This document shows, one piece after another, positions 12,301-25,719 of a stretch of 64,000 nucleotides of DNA. The notes under the pieces were generated by a model, which saw only the letters and a list, made by a program, of their open reading frames with translations, ran no database searches and was not told where the DNA came from. A program made the position numbers and the translations under genes. The stretch is from Sympetrum striolatum. Lineage: Eukaryota; Arthropoda; Insecta; Odonata; Libellulidae. Location of the stretch: assembly GCA_947579665.1 (NCBI GenBank), contig OX388351.1:60024939-60088938 (forward strand), read 5' to 3'. Every line of letters starts with the position of its first letter. The stretch's first letter is position 1.

Positions 12301-13429
12301 CGAGGAGTAACTACAAAAATGTACATGAAGTTTATTTCTTGTATTTCGGCTTACGAGTAAGTAAGTAATTAATTTAAGCAAGTTAGTAATTAATCGTAAA
12401 AGTAAGGTTTTGAAGTTACTAAGTGTATAGTATTTTTAAAGATTTTGTCGCTCTAAATAAATTGTTTTCACAAATTCCAAGCTCTAGCCTATCTTGTTGA
12501 GGCTAACTACTAGGGTGTATTCCTTTTAAATATGCACCTAATCGAAATCTCAGAAACTTCACTGATTTCAAAATATATATATATATATTTATGGTGGAAT
12601 CTAAATAAAAATGAATTCTTTTTTTATTTTATGAAACAATTCATAATCAGTAAACTGCAATTACAGTGCCACGCACATTTAATTATCATATTTCCACCAG
12701 TGTTCAACTTTATTACCTCAGAGGTACTCACATCCTCGGAGATCACCATGCTTGCGAATTCCTCTGTGTATTATTAAAACTTAAGTTTCTGTCTAAAAAT
12801 CTATTTTCTCAAAGACGCAGTATTTCTTCGATGGAAATAATACCCCAAAGTACTGTACTCTTGCGGGGCTTGCTTGTCCTTGCATATAAAGCTGGAACCC
12901 TGACAGCAATTTAGGGACGTAATTTTCTTCTCTTCGGCTTCTTTGATTTGAAAACTCGATACTTTGTAGTAAGATTCTGCGGCAAGTGAAGTTTCGTTGG
13001 CATCACTGTTTCCCCTCCCTCCCCTTCCCCCACTCGCCTATATCAACCTTGGGAAAACTGCAGGCATCGAGGCCGTTATAAAAAGGGGGATTGCAAACAG
13101 TTACCTTTTTTCCTCTCTTTCCCCATCTCCGAGAGTTCTGATTTTTACTCCTCTTGAGAACCCCTAAGGCTGAGGTAACCCTTATCGGGAATATTTTTCC
13201 AAATCCCTTTGATTCATCGTTCCCTTTACCTTTAGGTAGATATCACGGACTTAGCGGAGTCTTAGGGGAAAGTTCGCTGTTTATCGTTTTCTCCCGGAGG
13301 AGAACGTGCCTGTGAGGGCGTAGCTTCGCCATCATATGCGCGCATCGTAAATTTCGCCCCGAAACGCAAATCATTCCCCCGAAAAAGCTAAAGCCCTCTC
13401 TCGCAGCTTTCTTTAGTTGAGAAGTAACT
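9364..13429. other. No recognisable gene; two GC-rich blocks
   Basis: CpG-rich blocks lie at about 9610-10070, 10910-11830 and 13000-13400. The 149-codon minus-strand frame at 9614-10063 is overlapped by others and resembles nothing I know. An (AT)n run lies at 12573-12588. Between the blocks the DNA is AT-rich and without visible structure. Confidence 0.55.
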
Positions 13430-13925
13430 TACAGTTCCCAGTCTACTTTTTATCGCTGCAATCCTATCTTAAATCAGTTGATAACCTTAGTATGTTTTTA
13501 CTTATTCATAGGATTATGTATCATATTCTTTTTAGTACGAGATACAAGTTTCTAGTTTATTTAATATCGCCCCATTCCTTATTTAAATCTGTGGATAACT
13601 TAAGTATATTATATAATCCTATATGCGTAGGATTTTGTATCATATTCTTTTTAGTACAAGAGAGAAGTTTCTTGTCTATATTTATCGCTAGAGTACTTTG
13701 TTTAAATCAGTGGATAAGTTAAGTTTATTTTATTTATGCATAGTTCATGCATTCATCGTATTCGTTTTAGTACATGATAGAATTTCCTAGTCTATTTTTA
13801 TCGCTAGAATCTTTTATTTGATCAGTGGATAACTTTAGTATATGTACTTTTATTCATGCATAGAGTTATATGTTATATGCTTTTTGACATATGATAGAAA
13901 AAAATGTAGCTTTCATGTACTTTTA
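13430..13925 (+). repeat. Tandem repeat, about 116-bp unit, four copies
   Basis: The same order of motifs recurs four times: TATCGC, then TTAAATCAGTGGATAAC or a variant, then a TTATTCATGCATAG-like stretch, then ATATTCTTTTTAGTAC and a GATAGAAGTTTC-like stretch. The ATCGC anchors lie at 13452, 13566, 13684 and 13800, giving periods of 114, 118 and 116. A fifth, partial unit fades out near 13925. Units have diverged by scattered substitutions and short indels. It is a short diverged satellite or minisatellite. The 101-codon frame inside it is a by-product of the repeat. Confidence 0.85.
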
Positions 13926-16438
13926 TCTCTGTCTTGCTGAAGGCTGTAAAGACAGTAAAGCTACTGAGGTCTGATTGATACTAAATAATGACCTTCATTT
14001 TGATCAATCCCATTTTGAATAATTTAAATGATATATGTATCCAATAATTTTTATTAAAAAGGTATCACTGCACTGTTGTTCTAAATAATTTCCGACATTT
14101 TGCACAATCAGTCAAAGAAGAAACAAATCTACAAACACCTACACTAAACACAGATACAGTCCATTAGAATGATTCATACTATATAATTTTATACATATTA
14201 CTACCTTGGAATATTTTATTATTTTAAATATTGTATATTTTGATCTCCTTGAATAGAATATCTTCTATCAGGTCATTATCCATCACTTGTGTGGATTAAT
14301 TCTACTTGTGAATGGTTGGAATATTCCCTTTCATCTCAGTGGAAAACGGTCCACAAATTAAATACCTTAAAGGCATATAAGAGCATTTTGGCTCTACGAG
14401 TTAATCGAGGCGAATTCCCTCACTCCTCATGTTGCCTAGTTACTTCATTCCCCATTTACATCTTTATATGCTTGAACGTAGAGGGTATGAGGGTCTAACC
14501 GGTCTACAAGATAAATTCTTTACAGGCAGATTAGAGCGTTCTGTCCAGATAATCGTAGCAAATAACCTCACTCCTCACTTTACCTTCTATTCCTCATCCC
14601 ATGTGAAGCTCCTTCCCCTCAAACCTTTCCTGAAGTATATGGACTTGGCCTTACCGTCCATTCTGCTCTCACATATTCATTGACGTCTTCCTTATCGATT
14701 TCTGCAGGCCGAACTTCCGGAGATGACGTAATCATAGTGGTGTTAGTTTAAGTGCTCGAATCACGTGGATTCAACGTACGGAGCGTCCTCCTTTGAAGTG
14801 GACAGCACAGCTGAGAAATTTCAGTTTGATCGGTGCTCCGGATCCGCCTAAGAAATGCTTTAATTCTTATTAGTAAAGAGAGACACCCCTTATAGAATAA
14901 GAGATCGTTTTTATGATACGATAAATTGGGTGTAATATGTCATATAATTAATGTTTTTAATTGTAGAAGAGTGAAAACTTCGATACGTTACCTAATGTGA
15001 TGTTTTTCTTTTCTTTGTAGGTATGTAATTCCGAGTACGCTGCAGCTATACCTAGGAACGTTAGATTAAGAACGTAGAGTGTAAAAGTGCTGTAAGGTAA
15101 GGTAACTTCCTTGTGTTCCTATCATTCTACTTACCTGCTAATCTAGAAGAACTACACAGTTCCAATTTCTATTCGATTTCTGTATTTTCTTATTATCAGC
15201 AATAAACAATCTAAATTATATTTCATGCACTTACACATGACGTGCTTTCTGCACAGCATGAATTCCTTGAAAAATGAGATTTTCAGAAAATGTGTCAGTC
15301 AACGTAGGTGATGAGTAAATATTTCTTATTAGTTTTAATTTTCAGTTGTACGATGAAACGTTTTTAGTGCTACAAATACTAAACTGCTAGAATTAATGTC
15401 GAGTAAGATATAGATATTCGTTTAAGAGAAAGAAAATTAATTCAATCAACTACTCAAGTCATCCCGATTTCCCTTTTTCCACTCTGCGATACTTAGTGTG
15501 CTTTTATTGGAACATTCCGTATTAGTTCCATTGTCATTTTCAATCTTCTCCTGTTATATCATGGTTTAAATTCCAACCTTCATTAACTGTGGTTATCCTT
15601 AGACGAAAAATGCATGGTATATCACAAATTCAGACCATATAGGCCATTTCAATCTATAGATCATTCAAATAAAAGTAACCCCCTTTTATGTATGTCATCG
15701 ATGATTGTAAGCAATGTTTTTGAGGGAAAGAAGGTAACGTTGTTCAAGTATAAATTTAATTTTCGAAAAAGGATTTAAAGATTTCTGAGGCAATGAACGA
15801 GAATAATACACAAAAAACATTCCTATTAATAGCATTATTGCATCCTGAGCCATACCCATTCTGGTACCTTTTACGAGTACCAGATGAAATCTGCAAGGAA
15901 GCAATTTTATTTCCCTGCAATCTTCACGTGCCGCAGCAGCACTGCAACGATATCCCCTCGAAAAAAAATGCATTGCAACTCCCGTCGAGTGCGTTACCAA
16001 TATGAGTCTGCTCGCGTAAAAAAGGAATGACCGACGTATCGAAAATTCGTTCCATTCAAAGAGTCGGGATACATCTCGCGCAGTCCTCGGGAGCTATTTT
16101 CCCGGCTAATATCATCAGATGCGGTCAATGCCGAGTGGATTGCGTTGGGGAAATACAGCAGCAGTCAGGTATTAAGTCCGGGAATCACTTATCGAATTAT
16201 TTCGCTGCCCCGAGGCGGTGCGGAGGTCGCTTTTCTTCTGTTCGGTGCCCCAGTATTCCGATCGGCGGATTTTTCCCGTGCTGGAATCGGGTGCCCAAAG
16301 CGATTGCTCTAATGGTGTACGTCAGCGCACGAATGTTGGGTTGTTGGTTTAGGTGACCCTGAAGAACTATATTCAACACAGCTCGTTCGCAGAGTTGTTT
16401 CTTCCCTCCTGGGGATTTGATTTGTTGGCGGGAATGTG
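13926..16438. other. No recognisable gene
   Basis: This is mostly AT-rich. A CpG-rich stretch at about 15880-16420 has short opposing open frames (16027-16356 plus, 16197-16460 minus), which I treat as chance. No repeat or RNA gene is seen. Confidence 0.55.
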
Positions 16439-16454
16439 CCCTTGCTACTGCTAT

Positions 16455-16644
16455 GTTCAAAAAGTTCCCGAAATTATTTTTTCCCGTGAAAACGCCGAGT
16501 CGGAGAAATCTAAAAATCTAGTGGTAGATAGCGCCACATATTATGGTTACAGCTACCTACAACCTTCCTAACTACAACTAGAATTTTAAGTTTCTCCTGC
16601 TCGTCGTTTACACGGGAAAAAATAAGTTCGGGATCTTTTTGAAC
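16455..16644. mobile_element. Foldback element with 76-bp arms
   Basis: The left arm 16455-16530 is the reverse complement of 16569-16644 with about 11 differences over 76 bases and no indel. A 38-bp non-repeated loop separates them. Weaker complementarity continues outward to about 16439 and 16664 (CCCT against AGGG). Read outward-in, both arms translate to related peptides, QKVPEIIFSREN from the left arm on the plus strand and QKDPELIFSRVN from the right arm on the minus strand. I do not recognise the peptide. It could be a remnant of a coding sequence caught in both arms, or simply follow from the inverted repeat. It is an old non-autonomous foldback of unknown superfamily. Confidence 0.75.
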
Positions 16645-16664
16645 GTATATTAGAGTCAGGTAGG

Positions 16665-18871
16665 GTATCATTTGTGTTATGGTGCATGACAAAGAAAAGT
16701 ATCTTTCGTTTATTTCTGTTTTGTTGTGTGATAATATGGGAGTGCTAAATAATTAATGTAAATGATTAGAATTCACTTCGGTCACCCCATATCGAACGTT
16801 TTTTATGTTCATGTTTTTCTCCATTAAATAATAATAAAGCGTCTTTTCATAGAGCGAGATTGAGAATATTAAGTTCTGAGGATAATATGTTTGTTCGAAA
16901 AATCGCAAAGAAGATTTTCTAGCAACCAGCGAATCTGTCTTGGAAAGGAAATGCGGAAATTTGGGTCTATTATTTTTATACGATTACAGACTTTTAATAT
17001 AATAGTATGTTTCCGGAATTATTTGAAATTATTCTATAGAGATCTAAGTTCGTAAATAAGTCTGTAGTAAACATATTTCGGATATATATACATATAGTTT
17101 ATATCTTCTGAAATGAAGAGTTGCTGGTAAGATGAGAAAGATCGATGGTACCAGTCAGTGACGCTGTTCAAATAATTAGAAGGGTATCACGCACTAGGAA
17201 TAATTGGATTGGGACACCCTAGGAATCCTATTCAATGATACAGACATCGCCGTAGATCGTGATGACTGAAAAGTACGTAATTGGATCTTCGATTGCGATG
17301 CAACTGCTTTTACTGTTGAAGAATTCGTTCCGGCTCGATATATCGCGACCTTATACATTGTGGTGACAATCGCATATTTTATATACGCATTACCAATACC
17401 GCAGTCAAGGCTACAAGTAAGTAGGTACCCTGTATGGTCGAACAGTGCGTTAAGATTAATAAATTAAATTTTATAACAGAGTTAGAAATAAATCCAAGAG
17501 TTCTTCGTAATATCCTCCAAAGTTACGAAGTTACTCTTACGTTACGTAAGTACGTAGATACGAAGAGCTCTAGAATTCAATTTTGTTATAATGGCTTTTC
17601 ACGATATCCGGCCTAGTCATAGTGGTTATAAATTTCATAGAATGAAGTTCATATAATTCAATTAACGAGTAATTTAATTGAAAATTACGTGTATAAAACG
17701 TTATTCACTAATGATACCAAGAACAAATCCTATTCATGATTTTTCCATTTCAGAATAAAAATGACTAATTAAAATATATCTTTATCTCGTCAATAGTGTC
17801 GTTATATCGTTCTATATCCGCCTACACAAATTTTTCTTCCTCTGAAGTATGTAAAACACGGAATGAGACAGATTAGCATTATGCATTCTCTCTTAAGAAC
17901 CCTAGCGTAACATCATATAGAATACGTTGATACATAGGTTTGTTCCAAAGACTTCTACCAAAAGAAGTGAAAAATTCCATAAACTATGACTACAGTCATA
18001 CGTTTTACTGCCATTAATTTCCAAAAACGTCCAAAAAGTCGATTGCCTCTCCCCCGATAGACTTCTTGGTCTCTACGGAAAGTAATGCCATCAGCCCTCA
18101 TCCCCAATGGGTAGCTTTCCTATTCATTCCCGTAGTGCGGGTAAATCTACGCCGCCGACCGTTGTTTTATTTACGTCACCGTGGCAGGGGAAGATAGATG
18201 GAGGGGCCCAAATAGCGAAAGTACGCCGAAGAGGACTTTTTTAAGCTGATAAAATCAATCGGAGCGAAAAGGAGACTTAGTTCTCCGGCAGGAGATTGAG
18301 CTGCTGAGAAGAGACGATATTTCCCCCTTTTTCCCCCGAATTCGAGCTATCATCGATCACCTTCGATCTCGATACCTATCGATCTCCTTTCCCTCGCAAA
18401 TCTTTTCCTTGAAGATGTCGTTAGCCTTATCGCCCCCTCTAAGGTCTCCTTATGATCTGTCACATCCTCGCACCTTAAAGGAAGCCTGCTTCACACCGCC
18501 AAAGTTTTTCGATTTTAGATTTCGCCGCCTGATTTATCGATCCATCGTGTGTTCTTTGCCCCCTGCAGGTGTATCCTTTGGCGAGAGTTTATATGCGTTT
18601 GTAGCTGTTGATTTCGAGGCAAATATCGTGGGTGATTTGTCGGAACGGTATGCCTTGAAGTTGATTGTATCTTTATCTATATCAGGGGTTGTCAAAGTTG
18701 TGGATATATACTCTCAGGGGTCTTTGAGGGTTGAAGGGTTGGCTCGCCCTTCGCAGTATAAATAGATTTTAGTTCTTATGTATTAGGTAGTTACTTCAAT
18801 GATGTTTATCCCTTAACTGCAAGTAAAAATACACCACCATAACGTTTTATTTCAAATGACGGAAATGAAAT
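16665..18871. other. No recognisable gene
   Basis: AT-rich to about 18000, then a CpG-rich block at about 18010-18760 with a 118-codon open frame (18409-18765) that I do not recognise. GATC/ATCGAT motifs cluster near 18350-18390. No other structure is seen. Confidence 0.5.
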
Positions 18872-18952
18872 GGACGTGGCTCGATAATTTAGTCGGTTAC
18901 TTCCGGTACACCTGTCCGGAAAGTGTTCCGGTTCGAATCCCTGCTTGTCATT
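18872..18952 (+). repeat. tRNA-derived relic with intact anticodon-arm hairpin
   Basis: The B box GGTTCGAATCC lies at 18930-18940. An A-box-like stretch (TGGCTCG ... TTTAGTCGGTT) lies upstream. Between them TTCCGG and CCGGAA form a 6-bp stem around a 9-base loop at the expected place of the anticodon arm. The T stem pairs only partly and no acceptor stem forms. I read it as a tRNA-derived SINE head, not a working tRNA. Confidence 0.5.
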
Positions 18953-21900
18953 ATTTTTCACTTCTTTTACAGCCTTATTTAACCCTTTTTCCTATCGGAG
19001 ATTCAATGCCTTTTTAATATGAAACCTTTCCTTGCGAATTCTTGGACTGTTATTACATCAAGGCAAGCCGTTGGTGTGTAACGTTCGCCAACTACTTACC
19101 AAAAGTTCCGTCATTGGTGTACTGTATTGTGAATGGTCTTTGATTTTGATTTGTTTCGGTGGCTCCATTGTCTCTTCTTCTCGTACGACATTCTTTTGAT
19201 TTTGCTTAAACTCTCTATTCTTCACATGCCAGATTTTCTTCTTTTCTCTTTATCTTTTCGTACACTGCCCCTTTAAAAAAGCTTTCTTCTCTCATTTGTT
19301 ACGCTACTCATCTAGAATAATGTTCACATATCGACTTTCCCGGGATACCTACTCATATATTATCATGCTTGTATATGTTTACTTAACTTACAGCATTTAA
19401 AGAGATGAAATCAATAATAGGGAATGTTATTCTTGAACATCAAATTTTCCTCCCTTTTAATTTTAGCGATTTAACCGGCTCTGTAGAATTTCGCTAATTG
19501 CTGTTATTTATGTGTAAATTCAGAGATCGTATTACGTCATCTCAGTTAAAGAGGAGTTTGAGGCTGTAAATAAGTGATGAAAACACGCATTCTAAATTAA
19601 ATATTTTAAATATATTTTACCTTTCGATTTGAAGATCGTTAAAGTAAGCATAAAGGATGAGTTGATATAAAGAATCTTTTAATTTAACTTTTTCTTTTTA
19701 GATTTAGTAGAGATTTTGATATGGTTTTTTGACGTTTATGTATATTTACTTTAGTTTTTCAAAAGTATGCCATGGAACCGTCACTCAAGTGTCCGTCAAT
19801 ACCGTCTGCAGTAAAGTATTTGTATACGACTCTATTTTAACATTTGTATTGTATTATTAGTGTAGATTAGTATTTTTTCATTTGTATTTTAACATTCGTA
19901 TAGGTATATATGGTAGTATATACGGCATTTATAAGTCTCAATATCGCCTAATTAAGTCCTTTATCTATCTATCTATAGATATCGACAATTGTGCGCATGA
20001 ATTCATTACTGCTAGTAAAATGTGACGTTTGAATAAGCCCTTTAAATTTAAATGATGGTAATGATAAATATTTTGCTTCAAGTATCAATAAAATACAAAG
20101 AGAGGAAAATAATAATGGCAATAGAAAGGCGAGTACTCAAGTATTATGAGTTTATTTACTCTTGTGTTTAATTTATTTATAATATAATACAGAAAGCGCC
20201 CCTCTACACACCCCGATTCATCTTCCTTCACATCCACATAAATAAACGCGCGAATGAATTTAAAATCGGGATATTCCGCGCTGACGTCAAATTCAGCCGC
20301 CGAGTGTGGGCATGTGAGGGAGTGTGGGGCGGAGAGCTCTTTGGGGGAGGTTTCGCTCCCCAAAAGAGAGAAGATGGTCGATGGAAGAGAGCGGGATAAT
20401 GCAGGAATGCGTACGCGGGGGGGATGGATGATGGAAGGCGGTGCCGTAATCGGGGTTCGGAAAGACGAGGGAGATGAGTTGTGGGTCAGTTGGGAGAGAG
20501 AGGGCATGTTTTCAAGGGGGAGAATGCTCCCGCAAGGGGCCGGAATTTTTGTTTATTAAGCCTCCGCGATAATTCAGACTCATTTTTATGCCCGCCGTGA
20601 GATATGGCTAGGTAGTAAAGTCGCAGTAGGAGGTTTAGATGTTGGGTAACCGAACTTTTACGATTGCGGAGGGGAGTAATTGCTCTTTAAAGCCCGTCCG
20701 ACGGCGCTAAAGCCTCTAGCATGGCTAGGTTAACGTGTCATATACTCCGGAGTCCATTATTATAATTCAAGGTGTGAGGTGCATTCCGGGAAATTATTTC
20801 CGATGGCTTCTTTTTCTCGGTGTGAGTTTCAGGAAATTCATATGGCGGATTCCTTCGCTGGAATTGTTTTTTATTATTTTATAGAAACCTATGAATTTTA
20901 ATGGAAGTTAAAATTTAACGGAGGAAGTTAGTTGTCCGTTGACTCTTGTTTGTTAAATTGCCTCGACGTAAAATGCTAGCTAAAAGTTTCTTATCTACGG
21001 TTTGACGCAAAGTGTTTTATTTAATGATTTTTTTAAATAAAAAGAATATTTTGTGTCATTTCTCAAAATTTGTCGTAAAAATAATTGAAAATTGCACTTA
21101 GACTCTAGCCTTACTCAGATTGTTATCTATTTTTCAATTAATTAGTGCGTGGTGGTTCTTGAATCTTAAATCAATATATCTATTTACAAAAACTAATAGG
21201 TTCTGTTTCTTCTTGCTGGTCATAATTTTCTATTACTGGAGTTAATAGTCTTACTCAAATGCTTTAAATTGATTATTAGTCCTTGAGAGGAAACAATTGA
21301 CTTGCTTGAGTCGTTTCCAGTTAACAAACGGCTTTACGTATTTCAGTGTATAATTACGTCATTCATGTACTCTGAAGCAAATTTTATTTTATATTCATTT
21401 ATCTTTCATAGAGTAGATTTTTTTATTCCAACCTTGAGGAAAAGAACTAAATCCACTATTTTGTCTTCCTTTTTTCGGTATCTTTTCATGATGAAAAAAA
21501 ATAAAAACCATTTTTCCTAAACGAAAACGAAATCTATGCCCAACATTTATGAATATGAAGCCAAAAGTATTATCTCAGTTCGTTGTCTTAAATATTTACT
21601 CTGCTTATTGTAAGATTCCTCCCTCTGAATAAGTCGCAGATTCATCTCAGCGAAGACGTTTCATACTAATTTTAATTTGCACTCAACCTCCTGAACGAAA
21701 GTGAGCGTTTGCCCTTCCTCGTCTCGCTGTTCGTACTTTTCCTGCCCGAGAAACAGCTCTATGGAAATCTCCATCCCCCAAGGATCGGGTTTCCGCCGAC
21801 AGTTTCAATTGAGATGATTTGCAGCCCTGCCTCGCATCCAAGAAACTGTCCATTCCGTTTGATTTAGATAAAACATCCGAGATCCGTCTTGCGGGGTAAT

Positions 21901-23438
21901 TTCCCCGCTCGCTATCCAACGTCTTCCTCGGTATCGTATTATGGGGGCGAAGATCGTGCCATTCTCGCCGAAAATGAATGGAGATTTCTAAATATCATCA
22001 TCTATAGGGTAATTCTGGCCGCGCCCTTTGGGCCACATGAGAAAGTTCCAATAAAGATGTCCAAAAATGTTTCACGAGAGAGATAAGAACCGCAGGAATT
22101 GCCTCGCCTCCCTCCACTAATGGATTTCTCTTCATGCGGAGGTTCAGATAAAGGCTGTTCCAACCTAGGTTAGTACCTTTTCAATAGGTGAGCGCGTAGC
22201 ATGAATGGTTGAAATATTTTACAATGGAGGTGCAGGCTTAGGAGACGAAGTCATTAATCTATCACTTAGCGTTGATATTACTTGTGTCCCTGGTTTCTTA
22301 TCTCTGTAATGAGGCGAGTTTTTGCAGTATCGCGCGCTGCATAATTTTGTCTTTAATTTGCAAGAGAACATACGGATCAAATATGCTTACGGTATATATC
22401 ATCTCTTTATGATCGTTGAAATATTAAGTATAGGTTTTATGCTCCATTTACGGAAATGTAATTTTTATATTTAATGTTAAACCTTCTTTCTTTTCCTTTA
22501 ATTTAATACTATCTCCGAATTCTTCATGAAGATTTAATTGTGGATTTTAAAAATAACAAATAGCGGGATATAAAAGCAGTAACTTGTATGTATTCTTTTT
22601 TCGCATTGGAAATGTTATGTAGAATTTTTAATCTAATTCAGAGATTCTTAAACTGCAACGGGGTGAAGTTGAGAGTTAGGTTTGGATATCACACTAATAA
22701 TATATAATTTATTGGAAAAATCATATAAAATACGTCGAAGTAACTAGCCTAGCTCGTAACTACTTCATACAGAAATACACGAATAACTGAGGATAATTGA
22801 GTGAACAAGACCTCTGGAACTTGAGGAAATCTCCGCAATTATCATTAAAGAAAGCCAATTCCCGCTAGGATTATAATAGAATGAAGTGCGTATCTCTCTT
22901 TATAATTCAACATTAGGCCCTCTGGCGTTTTACCTACTTTTATGACTCGCCAGCTTATGAATACCCATGTAACTGCCGTAGAGAATTCGCCTTCGTAGTT
23001 TTATTACCGTGTAAATTTTTCCCTCGGGTGACATACGAATATCGCTCCGTCCACATGCCTGTTATTTCAGTTCCTATGACCGAACAGCCGCGTACCTGCT
23101 TTTCGTTTTTGGAGGCCAAACGCGGATTAAGCCTAACCACAAATGCAGAGCCTCCCACGCAAAACGCTGGGAAAGCTTAAAAATATCCCCGGCGTACGGA
23201 CCGTATATTTTTACGAGTTCCTTAGCGGTTTCTCCCTTATAATTCGTACCGCTTTTCCTTCGCCGAAGCCGCATTGCGAGGCTTTTTGCAAAAGCGCTAC
23301 GCTACCGGATCGGTTTCGCCGTAGAGGAATTTACGGCCTCCTTTTTACGACTGCTCTGCGCCTGTTTGCGGCTAACGGGGGGCAATAAAATGATAATAAT
23401 GTTGTTGCGGATGAATTAGTAAGTTTATGGATGTTTAT
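18953..23438. other. No recognisable gene; purine-rich block near 20.3-20.5 kb
   Basis: CpG-rich blocks lie at about 20200-20800, 21640-22130 and 22960-23390. The stretch 20280-20530 is purine-rich on the plus strand and gives opposing 101- and 140-codon frames, an artefact of base skew. It holds a hairpin at 20337-20368 (CTCTTTGGGG against CCCCAAAAGAG). An (ATCT)n run lies near 19955-19975. Nothing else is supported. Confidence 0.5.
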
Positions 23439-23499
23439 GGTCCCGGGTGGGATACGATCCGGGTGCCGGAGTGCCCGGGCTACCTTGTCTCCCGGAGAG
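23439..23499 (-). repeat. Probable tRNA-derived SINE fragment
   Basis: On the minus strand a GC-rich segment reads GGTAGCCCGGG (A-box-like), CTCCGGCACCCGG and then GGATCGTATCCC, a degenerate B box. The layout and the sharp GC contrast with the flanks match the head of a tRNA-derived SINE. No tail or target-site duplication is visible, so the boundaries are approximate. Confidence 0.4.
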
Positions 23500-25719
23500 G
23501 AAAAAGGAATTTTAGTTTTCTTCCCCTATCTGCCCTTTCTTTATTTTTTTACTTTCTAGAAAGTATTCTAAATGAACTCAACGTACTCTAAGCTTACTAA
23601 ATGTACTCTCCGTAGCCAGCATAGACAAATCCGATCCAATATATGCTAAGTGAAACAAGTGTTTGCTGTACTTAGAGTCTATCCCATAGGTCTATACCAG
23701 TCTATTTTGTGGGCACTTACTGCCCTATCGGGCATTCAACGCGGTATCACCTGCAAAAATTGATCATATTCCAGTAATTCTAGCTTCCAATCTCTGCTAT
23801 TACATCGAAAGAAAATGAGATGTAAAAACATTTTAATTAAATTATTTTTCGAAGGAAAAAAGAAAACATTCCAACACGGTTGAACGGTTGCTGTCGGAAT
23901 TGACCCGAAATTTGTCGTTTTCATGAAACTGAAATCAAGATATGTCTATAATCAATCGATTCGCCCGAGATGTTGTGGAAAGACATAATTAAAAATAAAA
24001 ATCTATTTTCAATCAAAATACTTCGTTCGAAGCCCTGGAACGCACAGATATAAGTATGGCCGAATTTTCAATTTGGAACTCTTGGTACTTGGAACCTTTG
24101 AGCCCCAATACAAAGGAGTCTAGAAACGTGCATTATTTTTTAAATTTTTTCCTTAGAATTAACTTCCTAAGTTGGGACTCGAATTGTTCCGAAAGTTGTC
24201 TTCGATATAAGTGAACAAAACTGCTCATACACGGTAATTTCAAGTATTAGATACGTATACGAGAAAATGTATGAAACCTGAGGCGCTGTATCTAAGAGAA
24301 GAAGGAAGAAAGATGGTGGATGTGATAATGATGGAGTCTTATCCAATGGACGAACGAAGCGGGAGGGAATTTTCTTTCTTTCTCGGGGGGAACTGTGTGG
24401 GGGGAGAGATAGCGGCGGGAATACGTAAGAGGGAGATCCTTTTCTTTCTCGCATTTCTTCCTTTTTATCCGCATCTCGGAGGTCCTCCCGGCCCCGCCCC
24501 CTTCTTCCCCATTTTTTTCGGTTTTATTCCCGGCCCTCAAACTCCGTTCCGCGCCGAAAGTTCTCCCCCCACGCCCCCAGTCCCCGAATCTATGAATTTC
24601 CAGCATCCGTTCTCTTCTGCATCCTCCTCATGTCTCGGTTTTCCCTATCACTTTCCCCGCAAACGCGATATGTTTGAGTTTCGGGAGAGGATACCCTTCC
24701 GTTTGGCCGAAACAAATGTATCGCAGTTTTTCGTCGAGAGAGTTCTTTGTTGAGGGATATAACGATATGTATACTGGGTTTTGGTTACAAAGAAACGTAC
24801 CGGGTTCGTCCTTTTTCCACAAACTGCGGTGTTACCTATGCTAACGAGGAATTCTTCCTAGGCATTTTGGCTGAAGATTATTTTGCTTTTTGGACTGTTT
24901 CAGATAAGGAATATTGTGTAAGGTTGAATTTTGAATTTATTTATTTTTGTCATAAAGATTATTTTCATTTTTTCGAGCTAGTACTAATGAGGAATATTTC
25001 ATAGCAATCGTGCACTAACTACGACCCGGGGCCTGTCGCACAACATCTGTTTGCCGAATGAGTCATAGATAAGTAGATTAAGCCATACGTTTTTTATTGA
25101 TAGATTATGAATTATACTCTATCTCTCGTAATTAGTAAGTAAGAAATATAAGAATATAATAGTAAGAATTATACTCTAGCTCTATCTTTCTCGTAATATG
25201 AACCAAAGCGTAAATGAATTGATGAATTAGGCAAAAAGGCGACCATTTAAATAAATTTTGATAGCAAAAGTTTTCATAAAATACGCTCGAATGTCTGTGG
25301 TTCACTGACCTAGGAACAGTAGTATGATCTCTCTGACCCGGCGATTAAAAGGTTATGTACTACTGGTTTAGAGGATATTATCCCAATAACGCGTGCGAAA
25401 AAAATTAAGAAGCAATAAATGAATGGATAGTGTTCCTAGTTCAACGGACAAGTAACTAACTCGCCTGAAATTGTATGTCCATCACTCATTTCAGTTGAAA
25501 TAAAACGGAAATGTTGAAGTTTAACTTAGATGCATCTAATACGTATTGCTTTAGTTCATGATAATACATGAAGTTTAATATATACATAAATAATACGTAT
25601 ATACTAATATATAATTATATACATAATAAATATTAATAAATAAGATGATTGAGAGTAAATTGCATTCACCTGCCAAGGTGCCCTCATATTTGACCGCAAT
25701 TCCTAGCCAAGGAAGATAA
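23500..25719. other. No recognisable gene
   Basis: A GC-rich stretch at 24270-24760 yields overlapping frames of 160 codons (plus) and 104 and 95 codons (minus), mutually exclusive and low-complexity. 25100-25640 is extremely AT-rich with TATA-type runs. I see no gene or bounded element. Confidence 0.5.

Noticed and set aside
13430..13925. CRISPR array
   Set aside because: The repeats are long diverged monomers without constant short repeats and unique spacers, and the genome is eukaryotic.
18872..18952. Functional tRNA gene
   Set aside because: The B box and anticodon-arm hairpin are present, but the T stem and acceptor stem do not pair.
24271..24753. 160-codon frame with a Pro-rich middle
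   Set aside because: It overlaps two minus-strand frames and owes its Pro/Phe richness to a pyrimidine run. No splice context or homology is visible.
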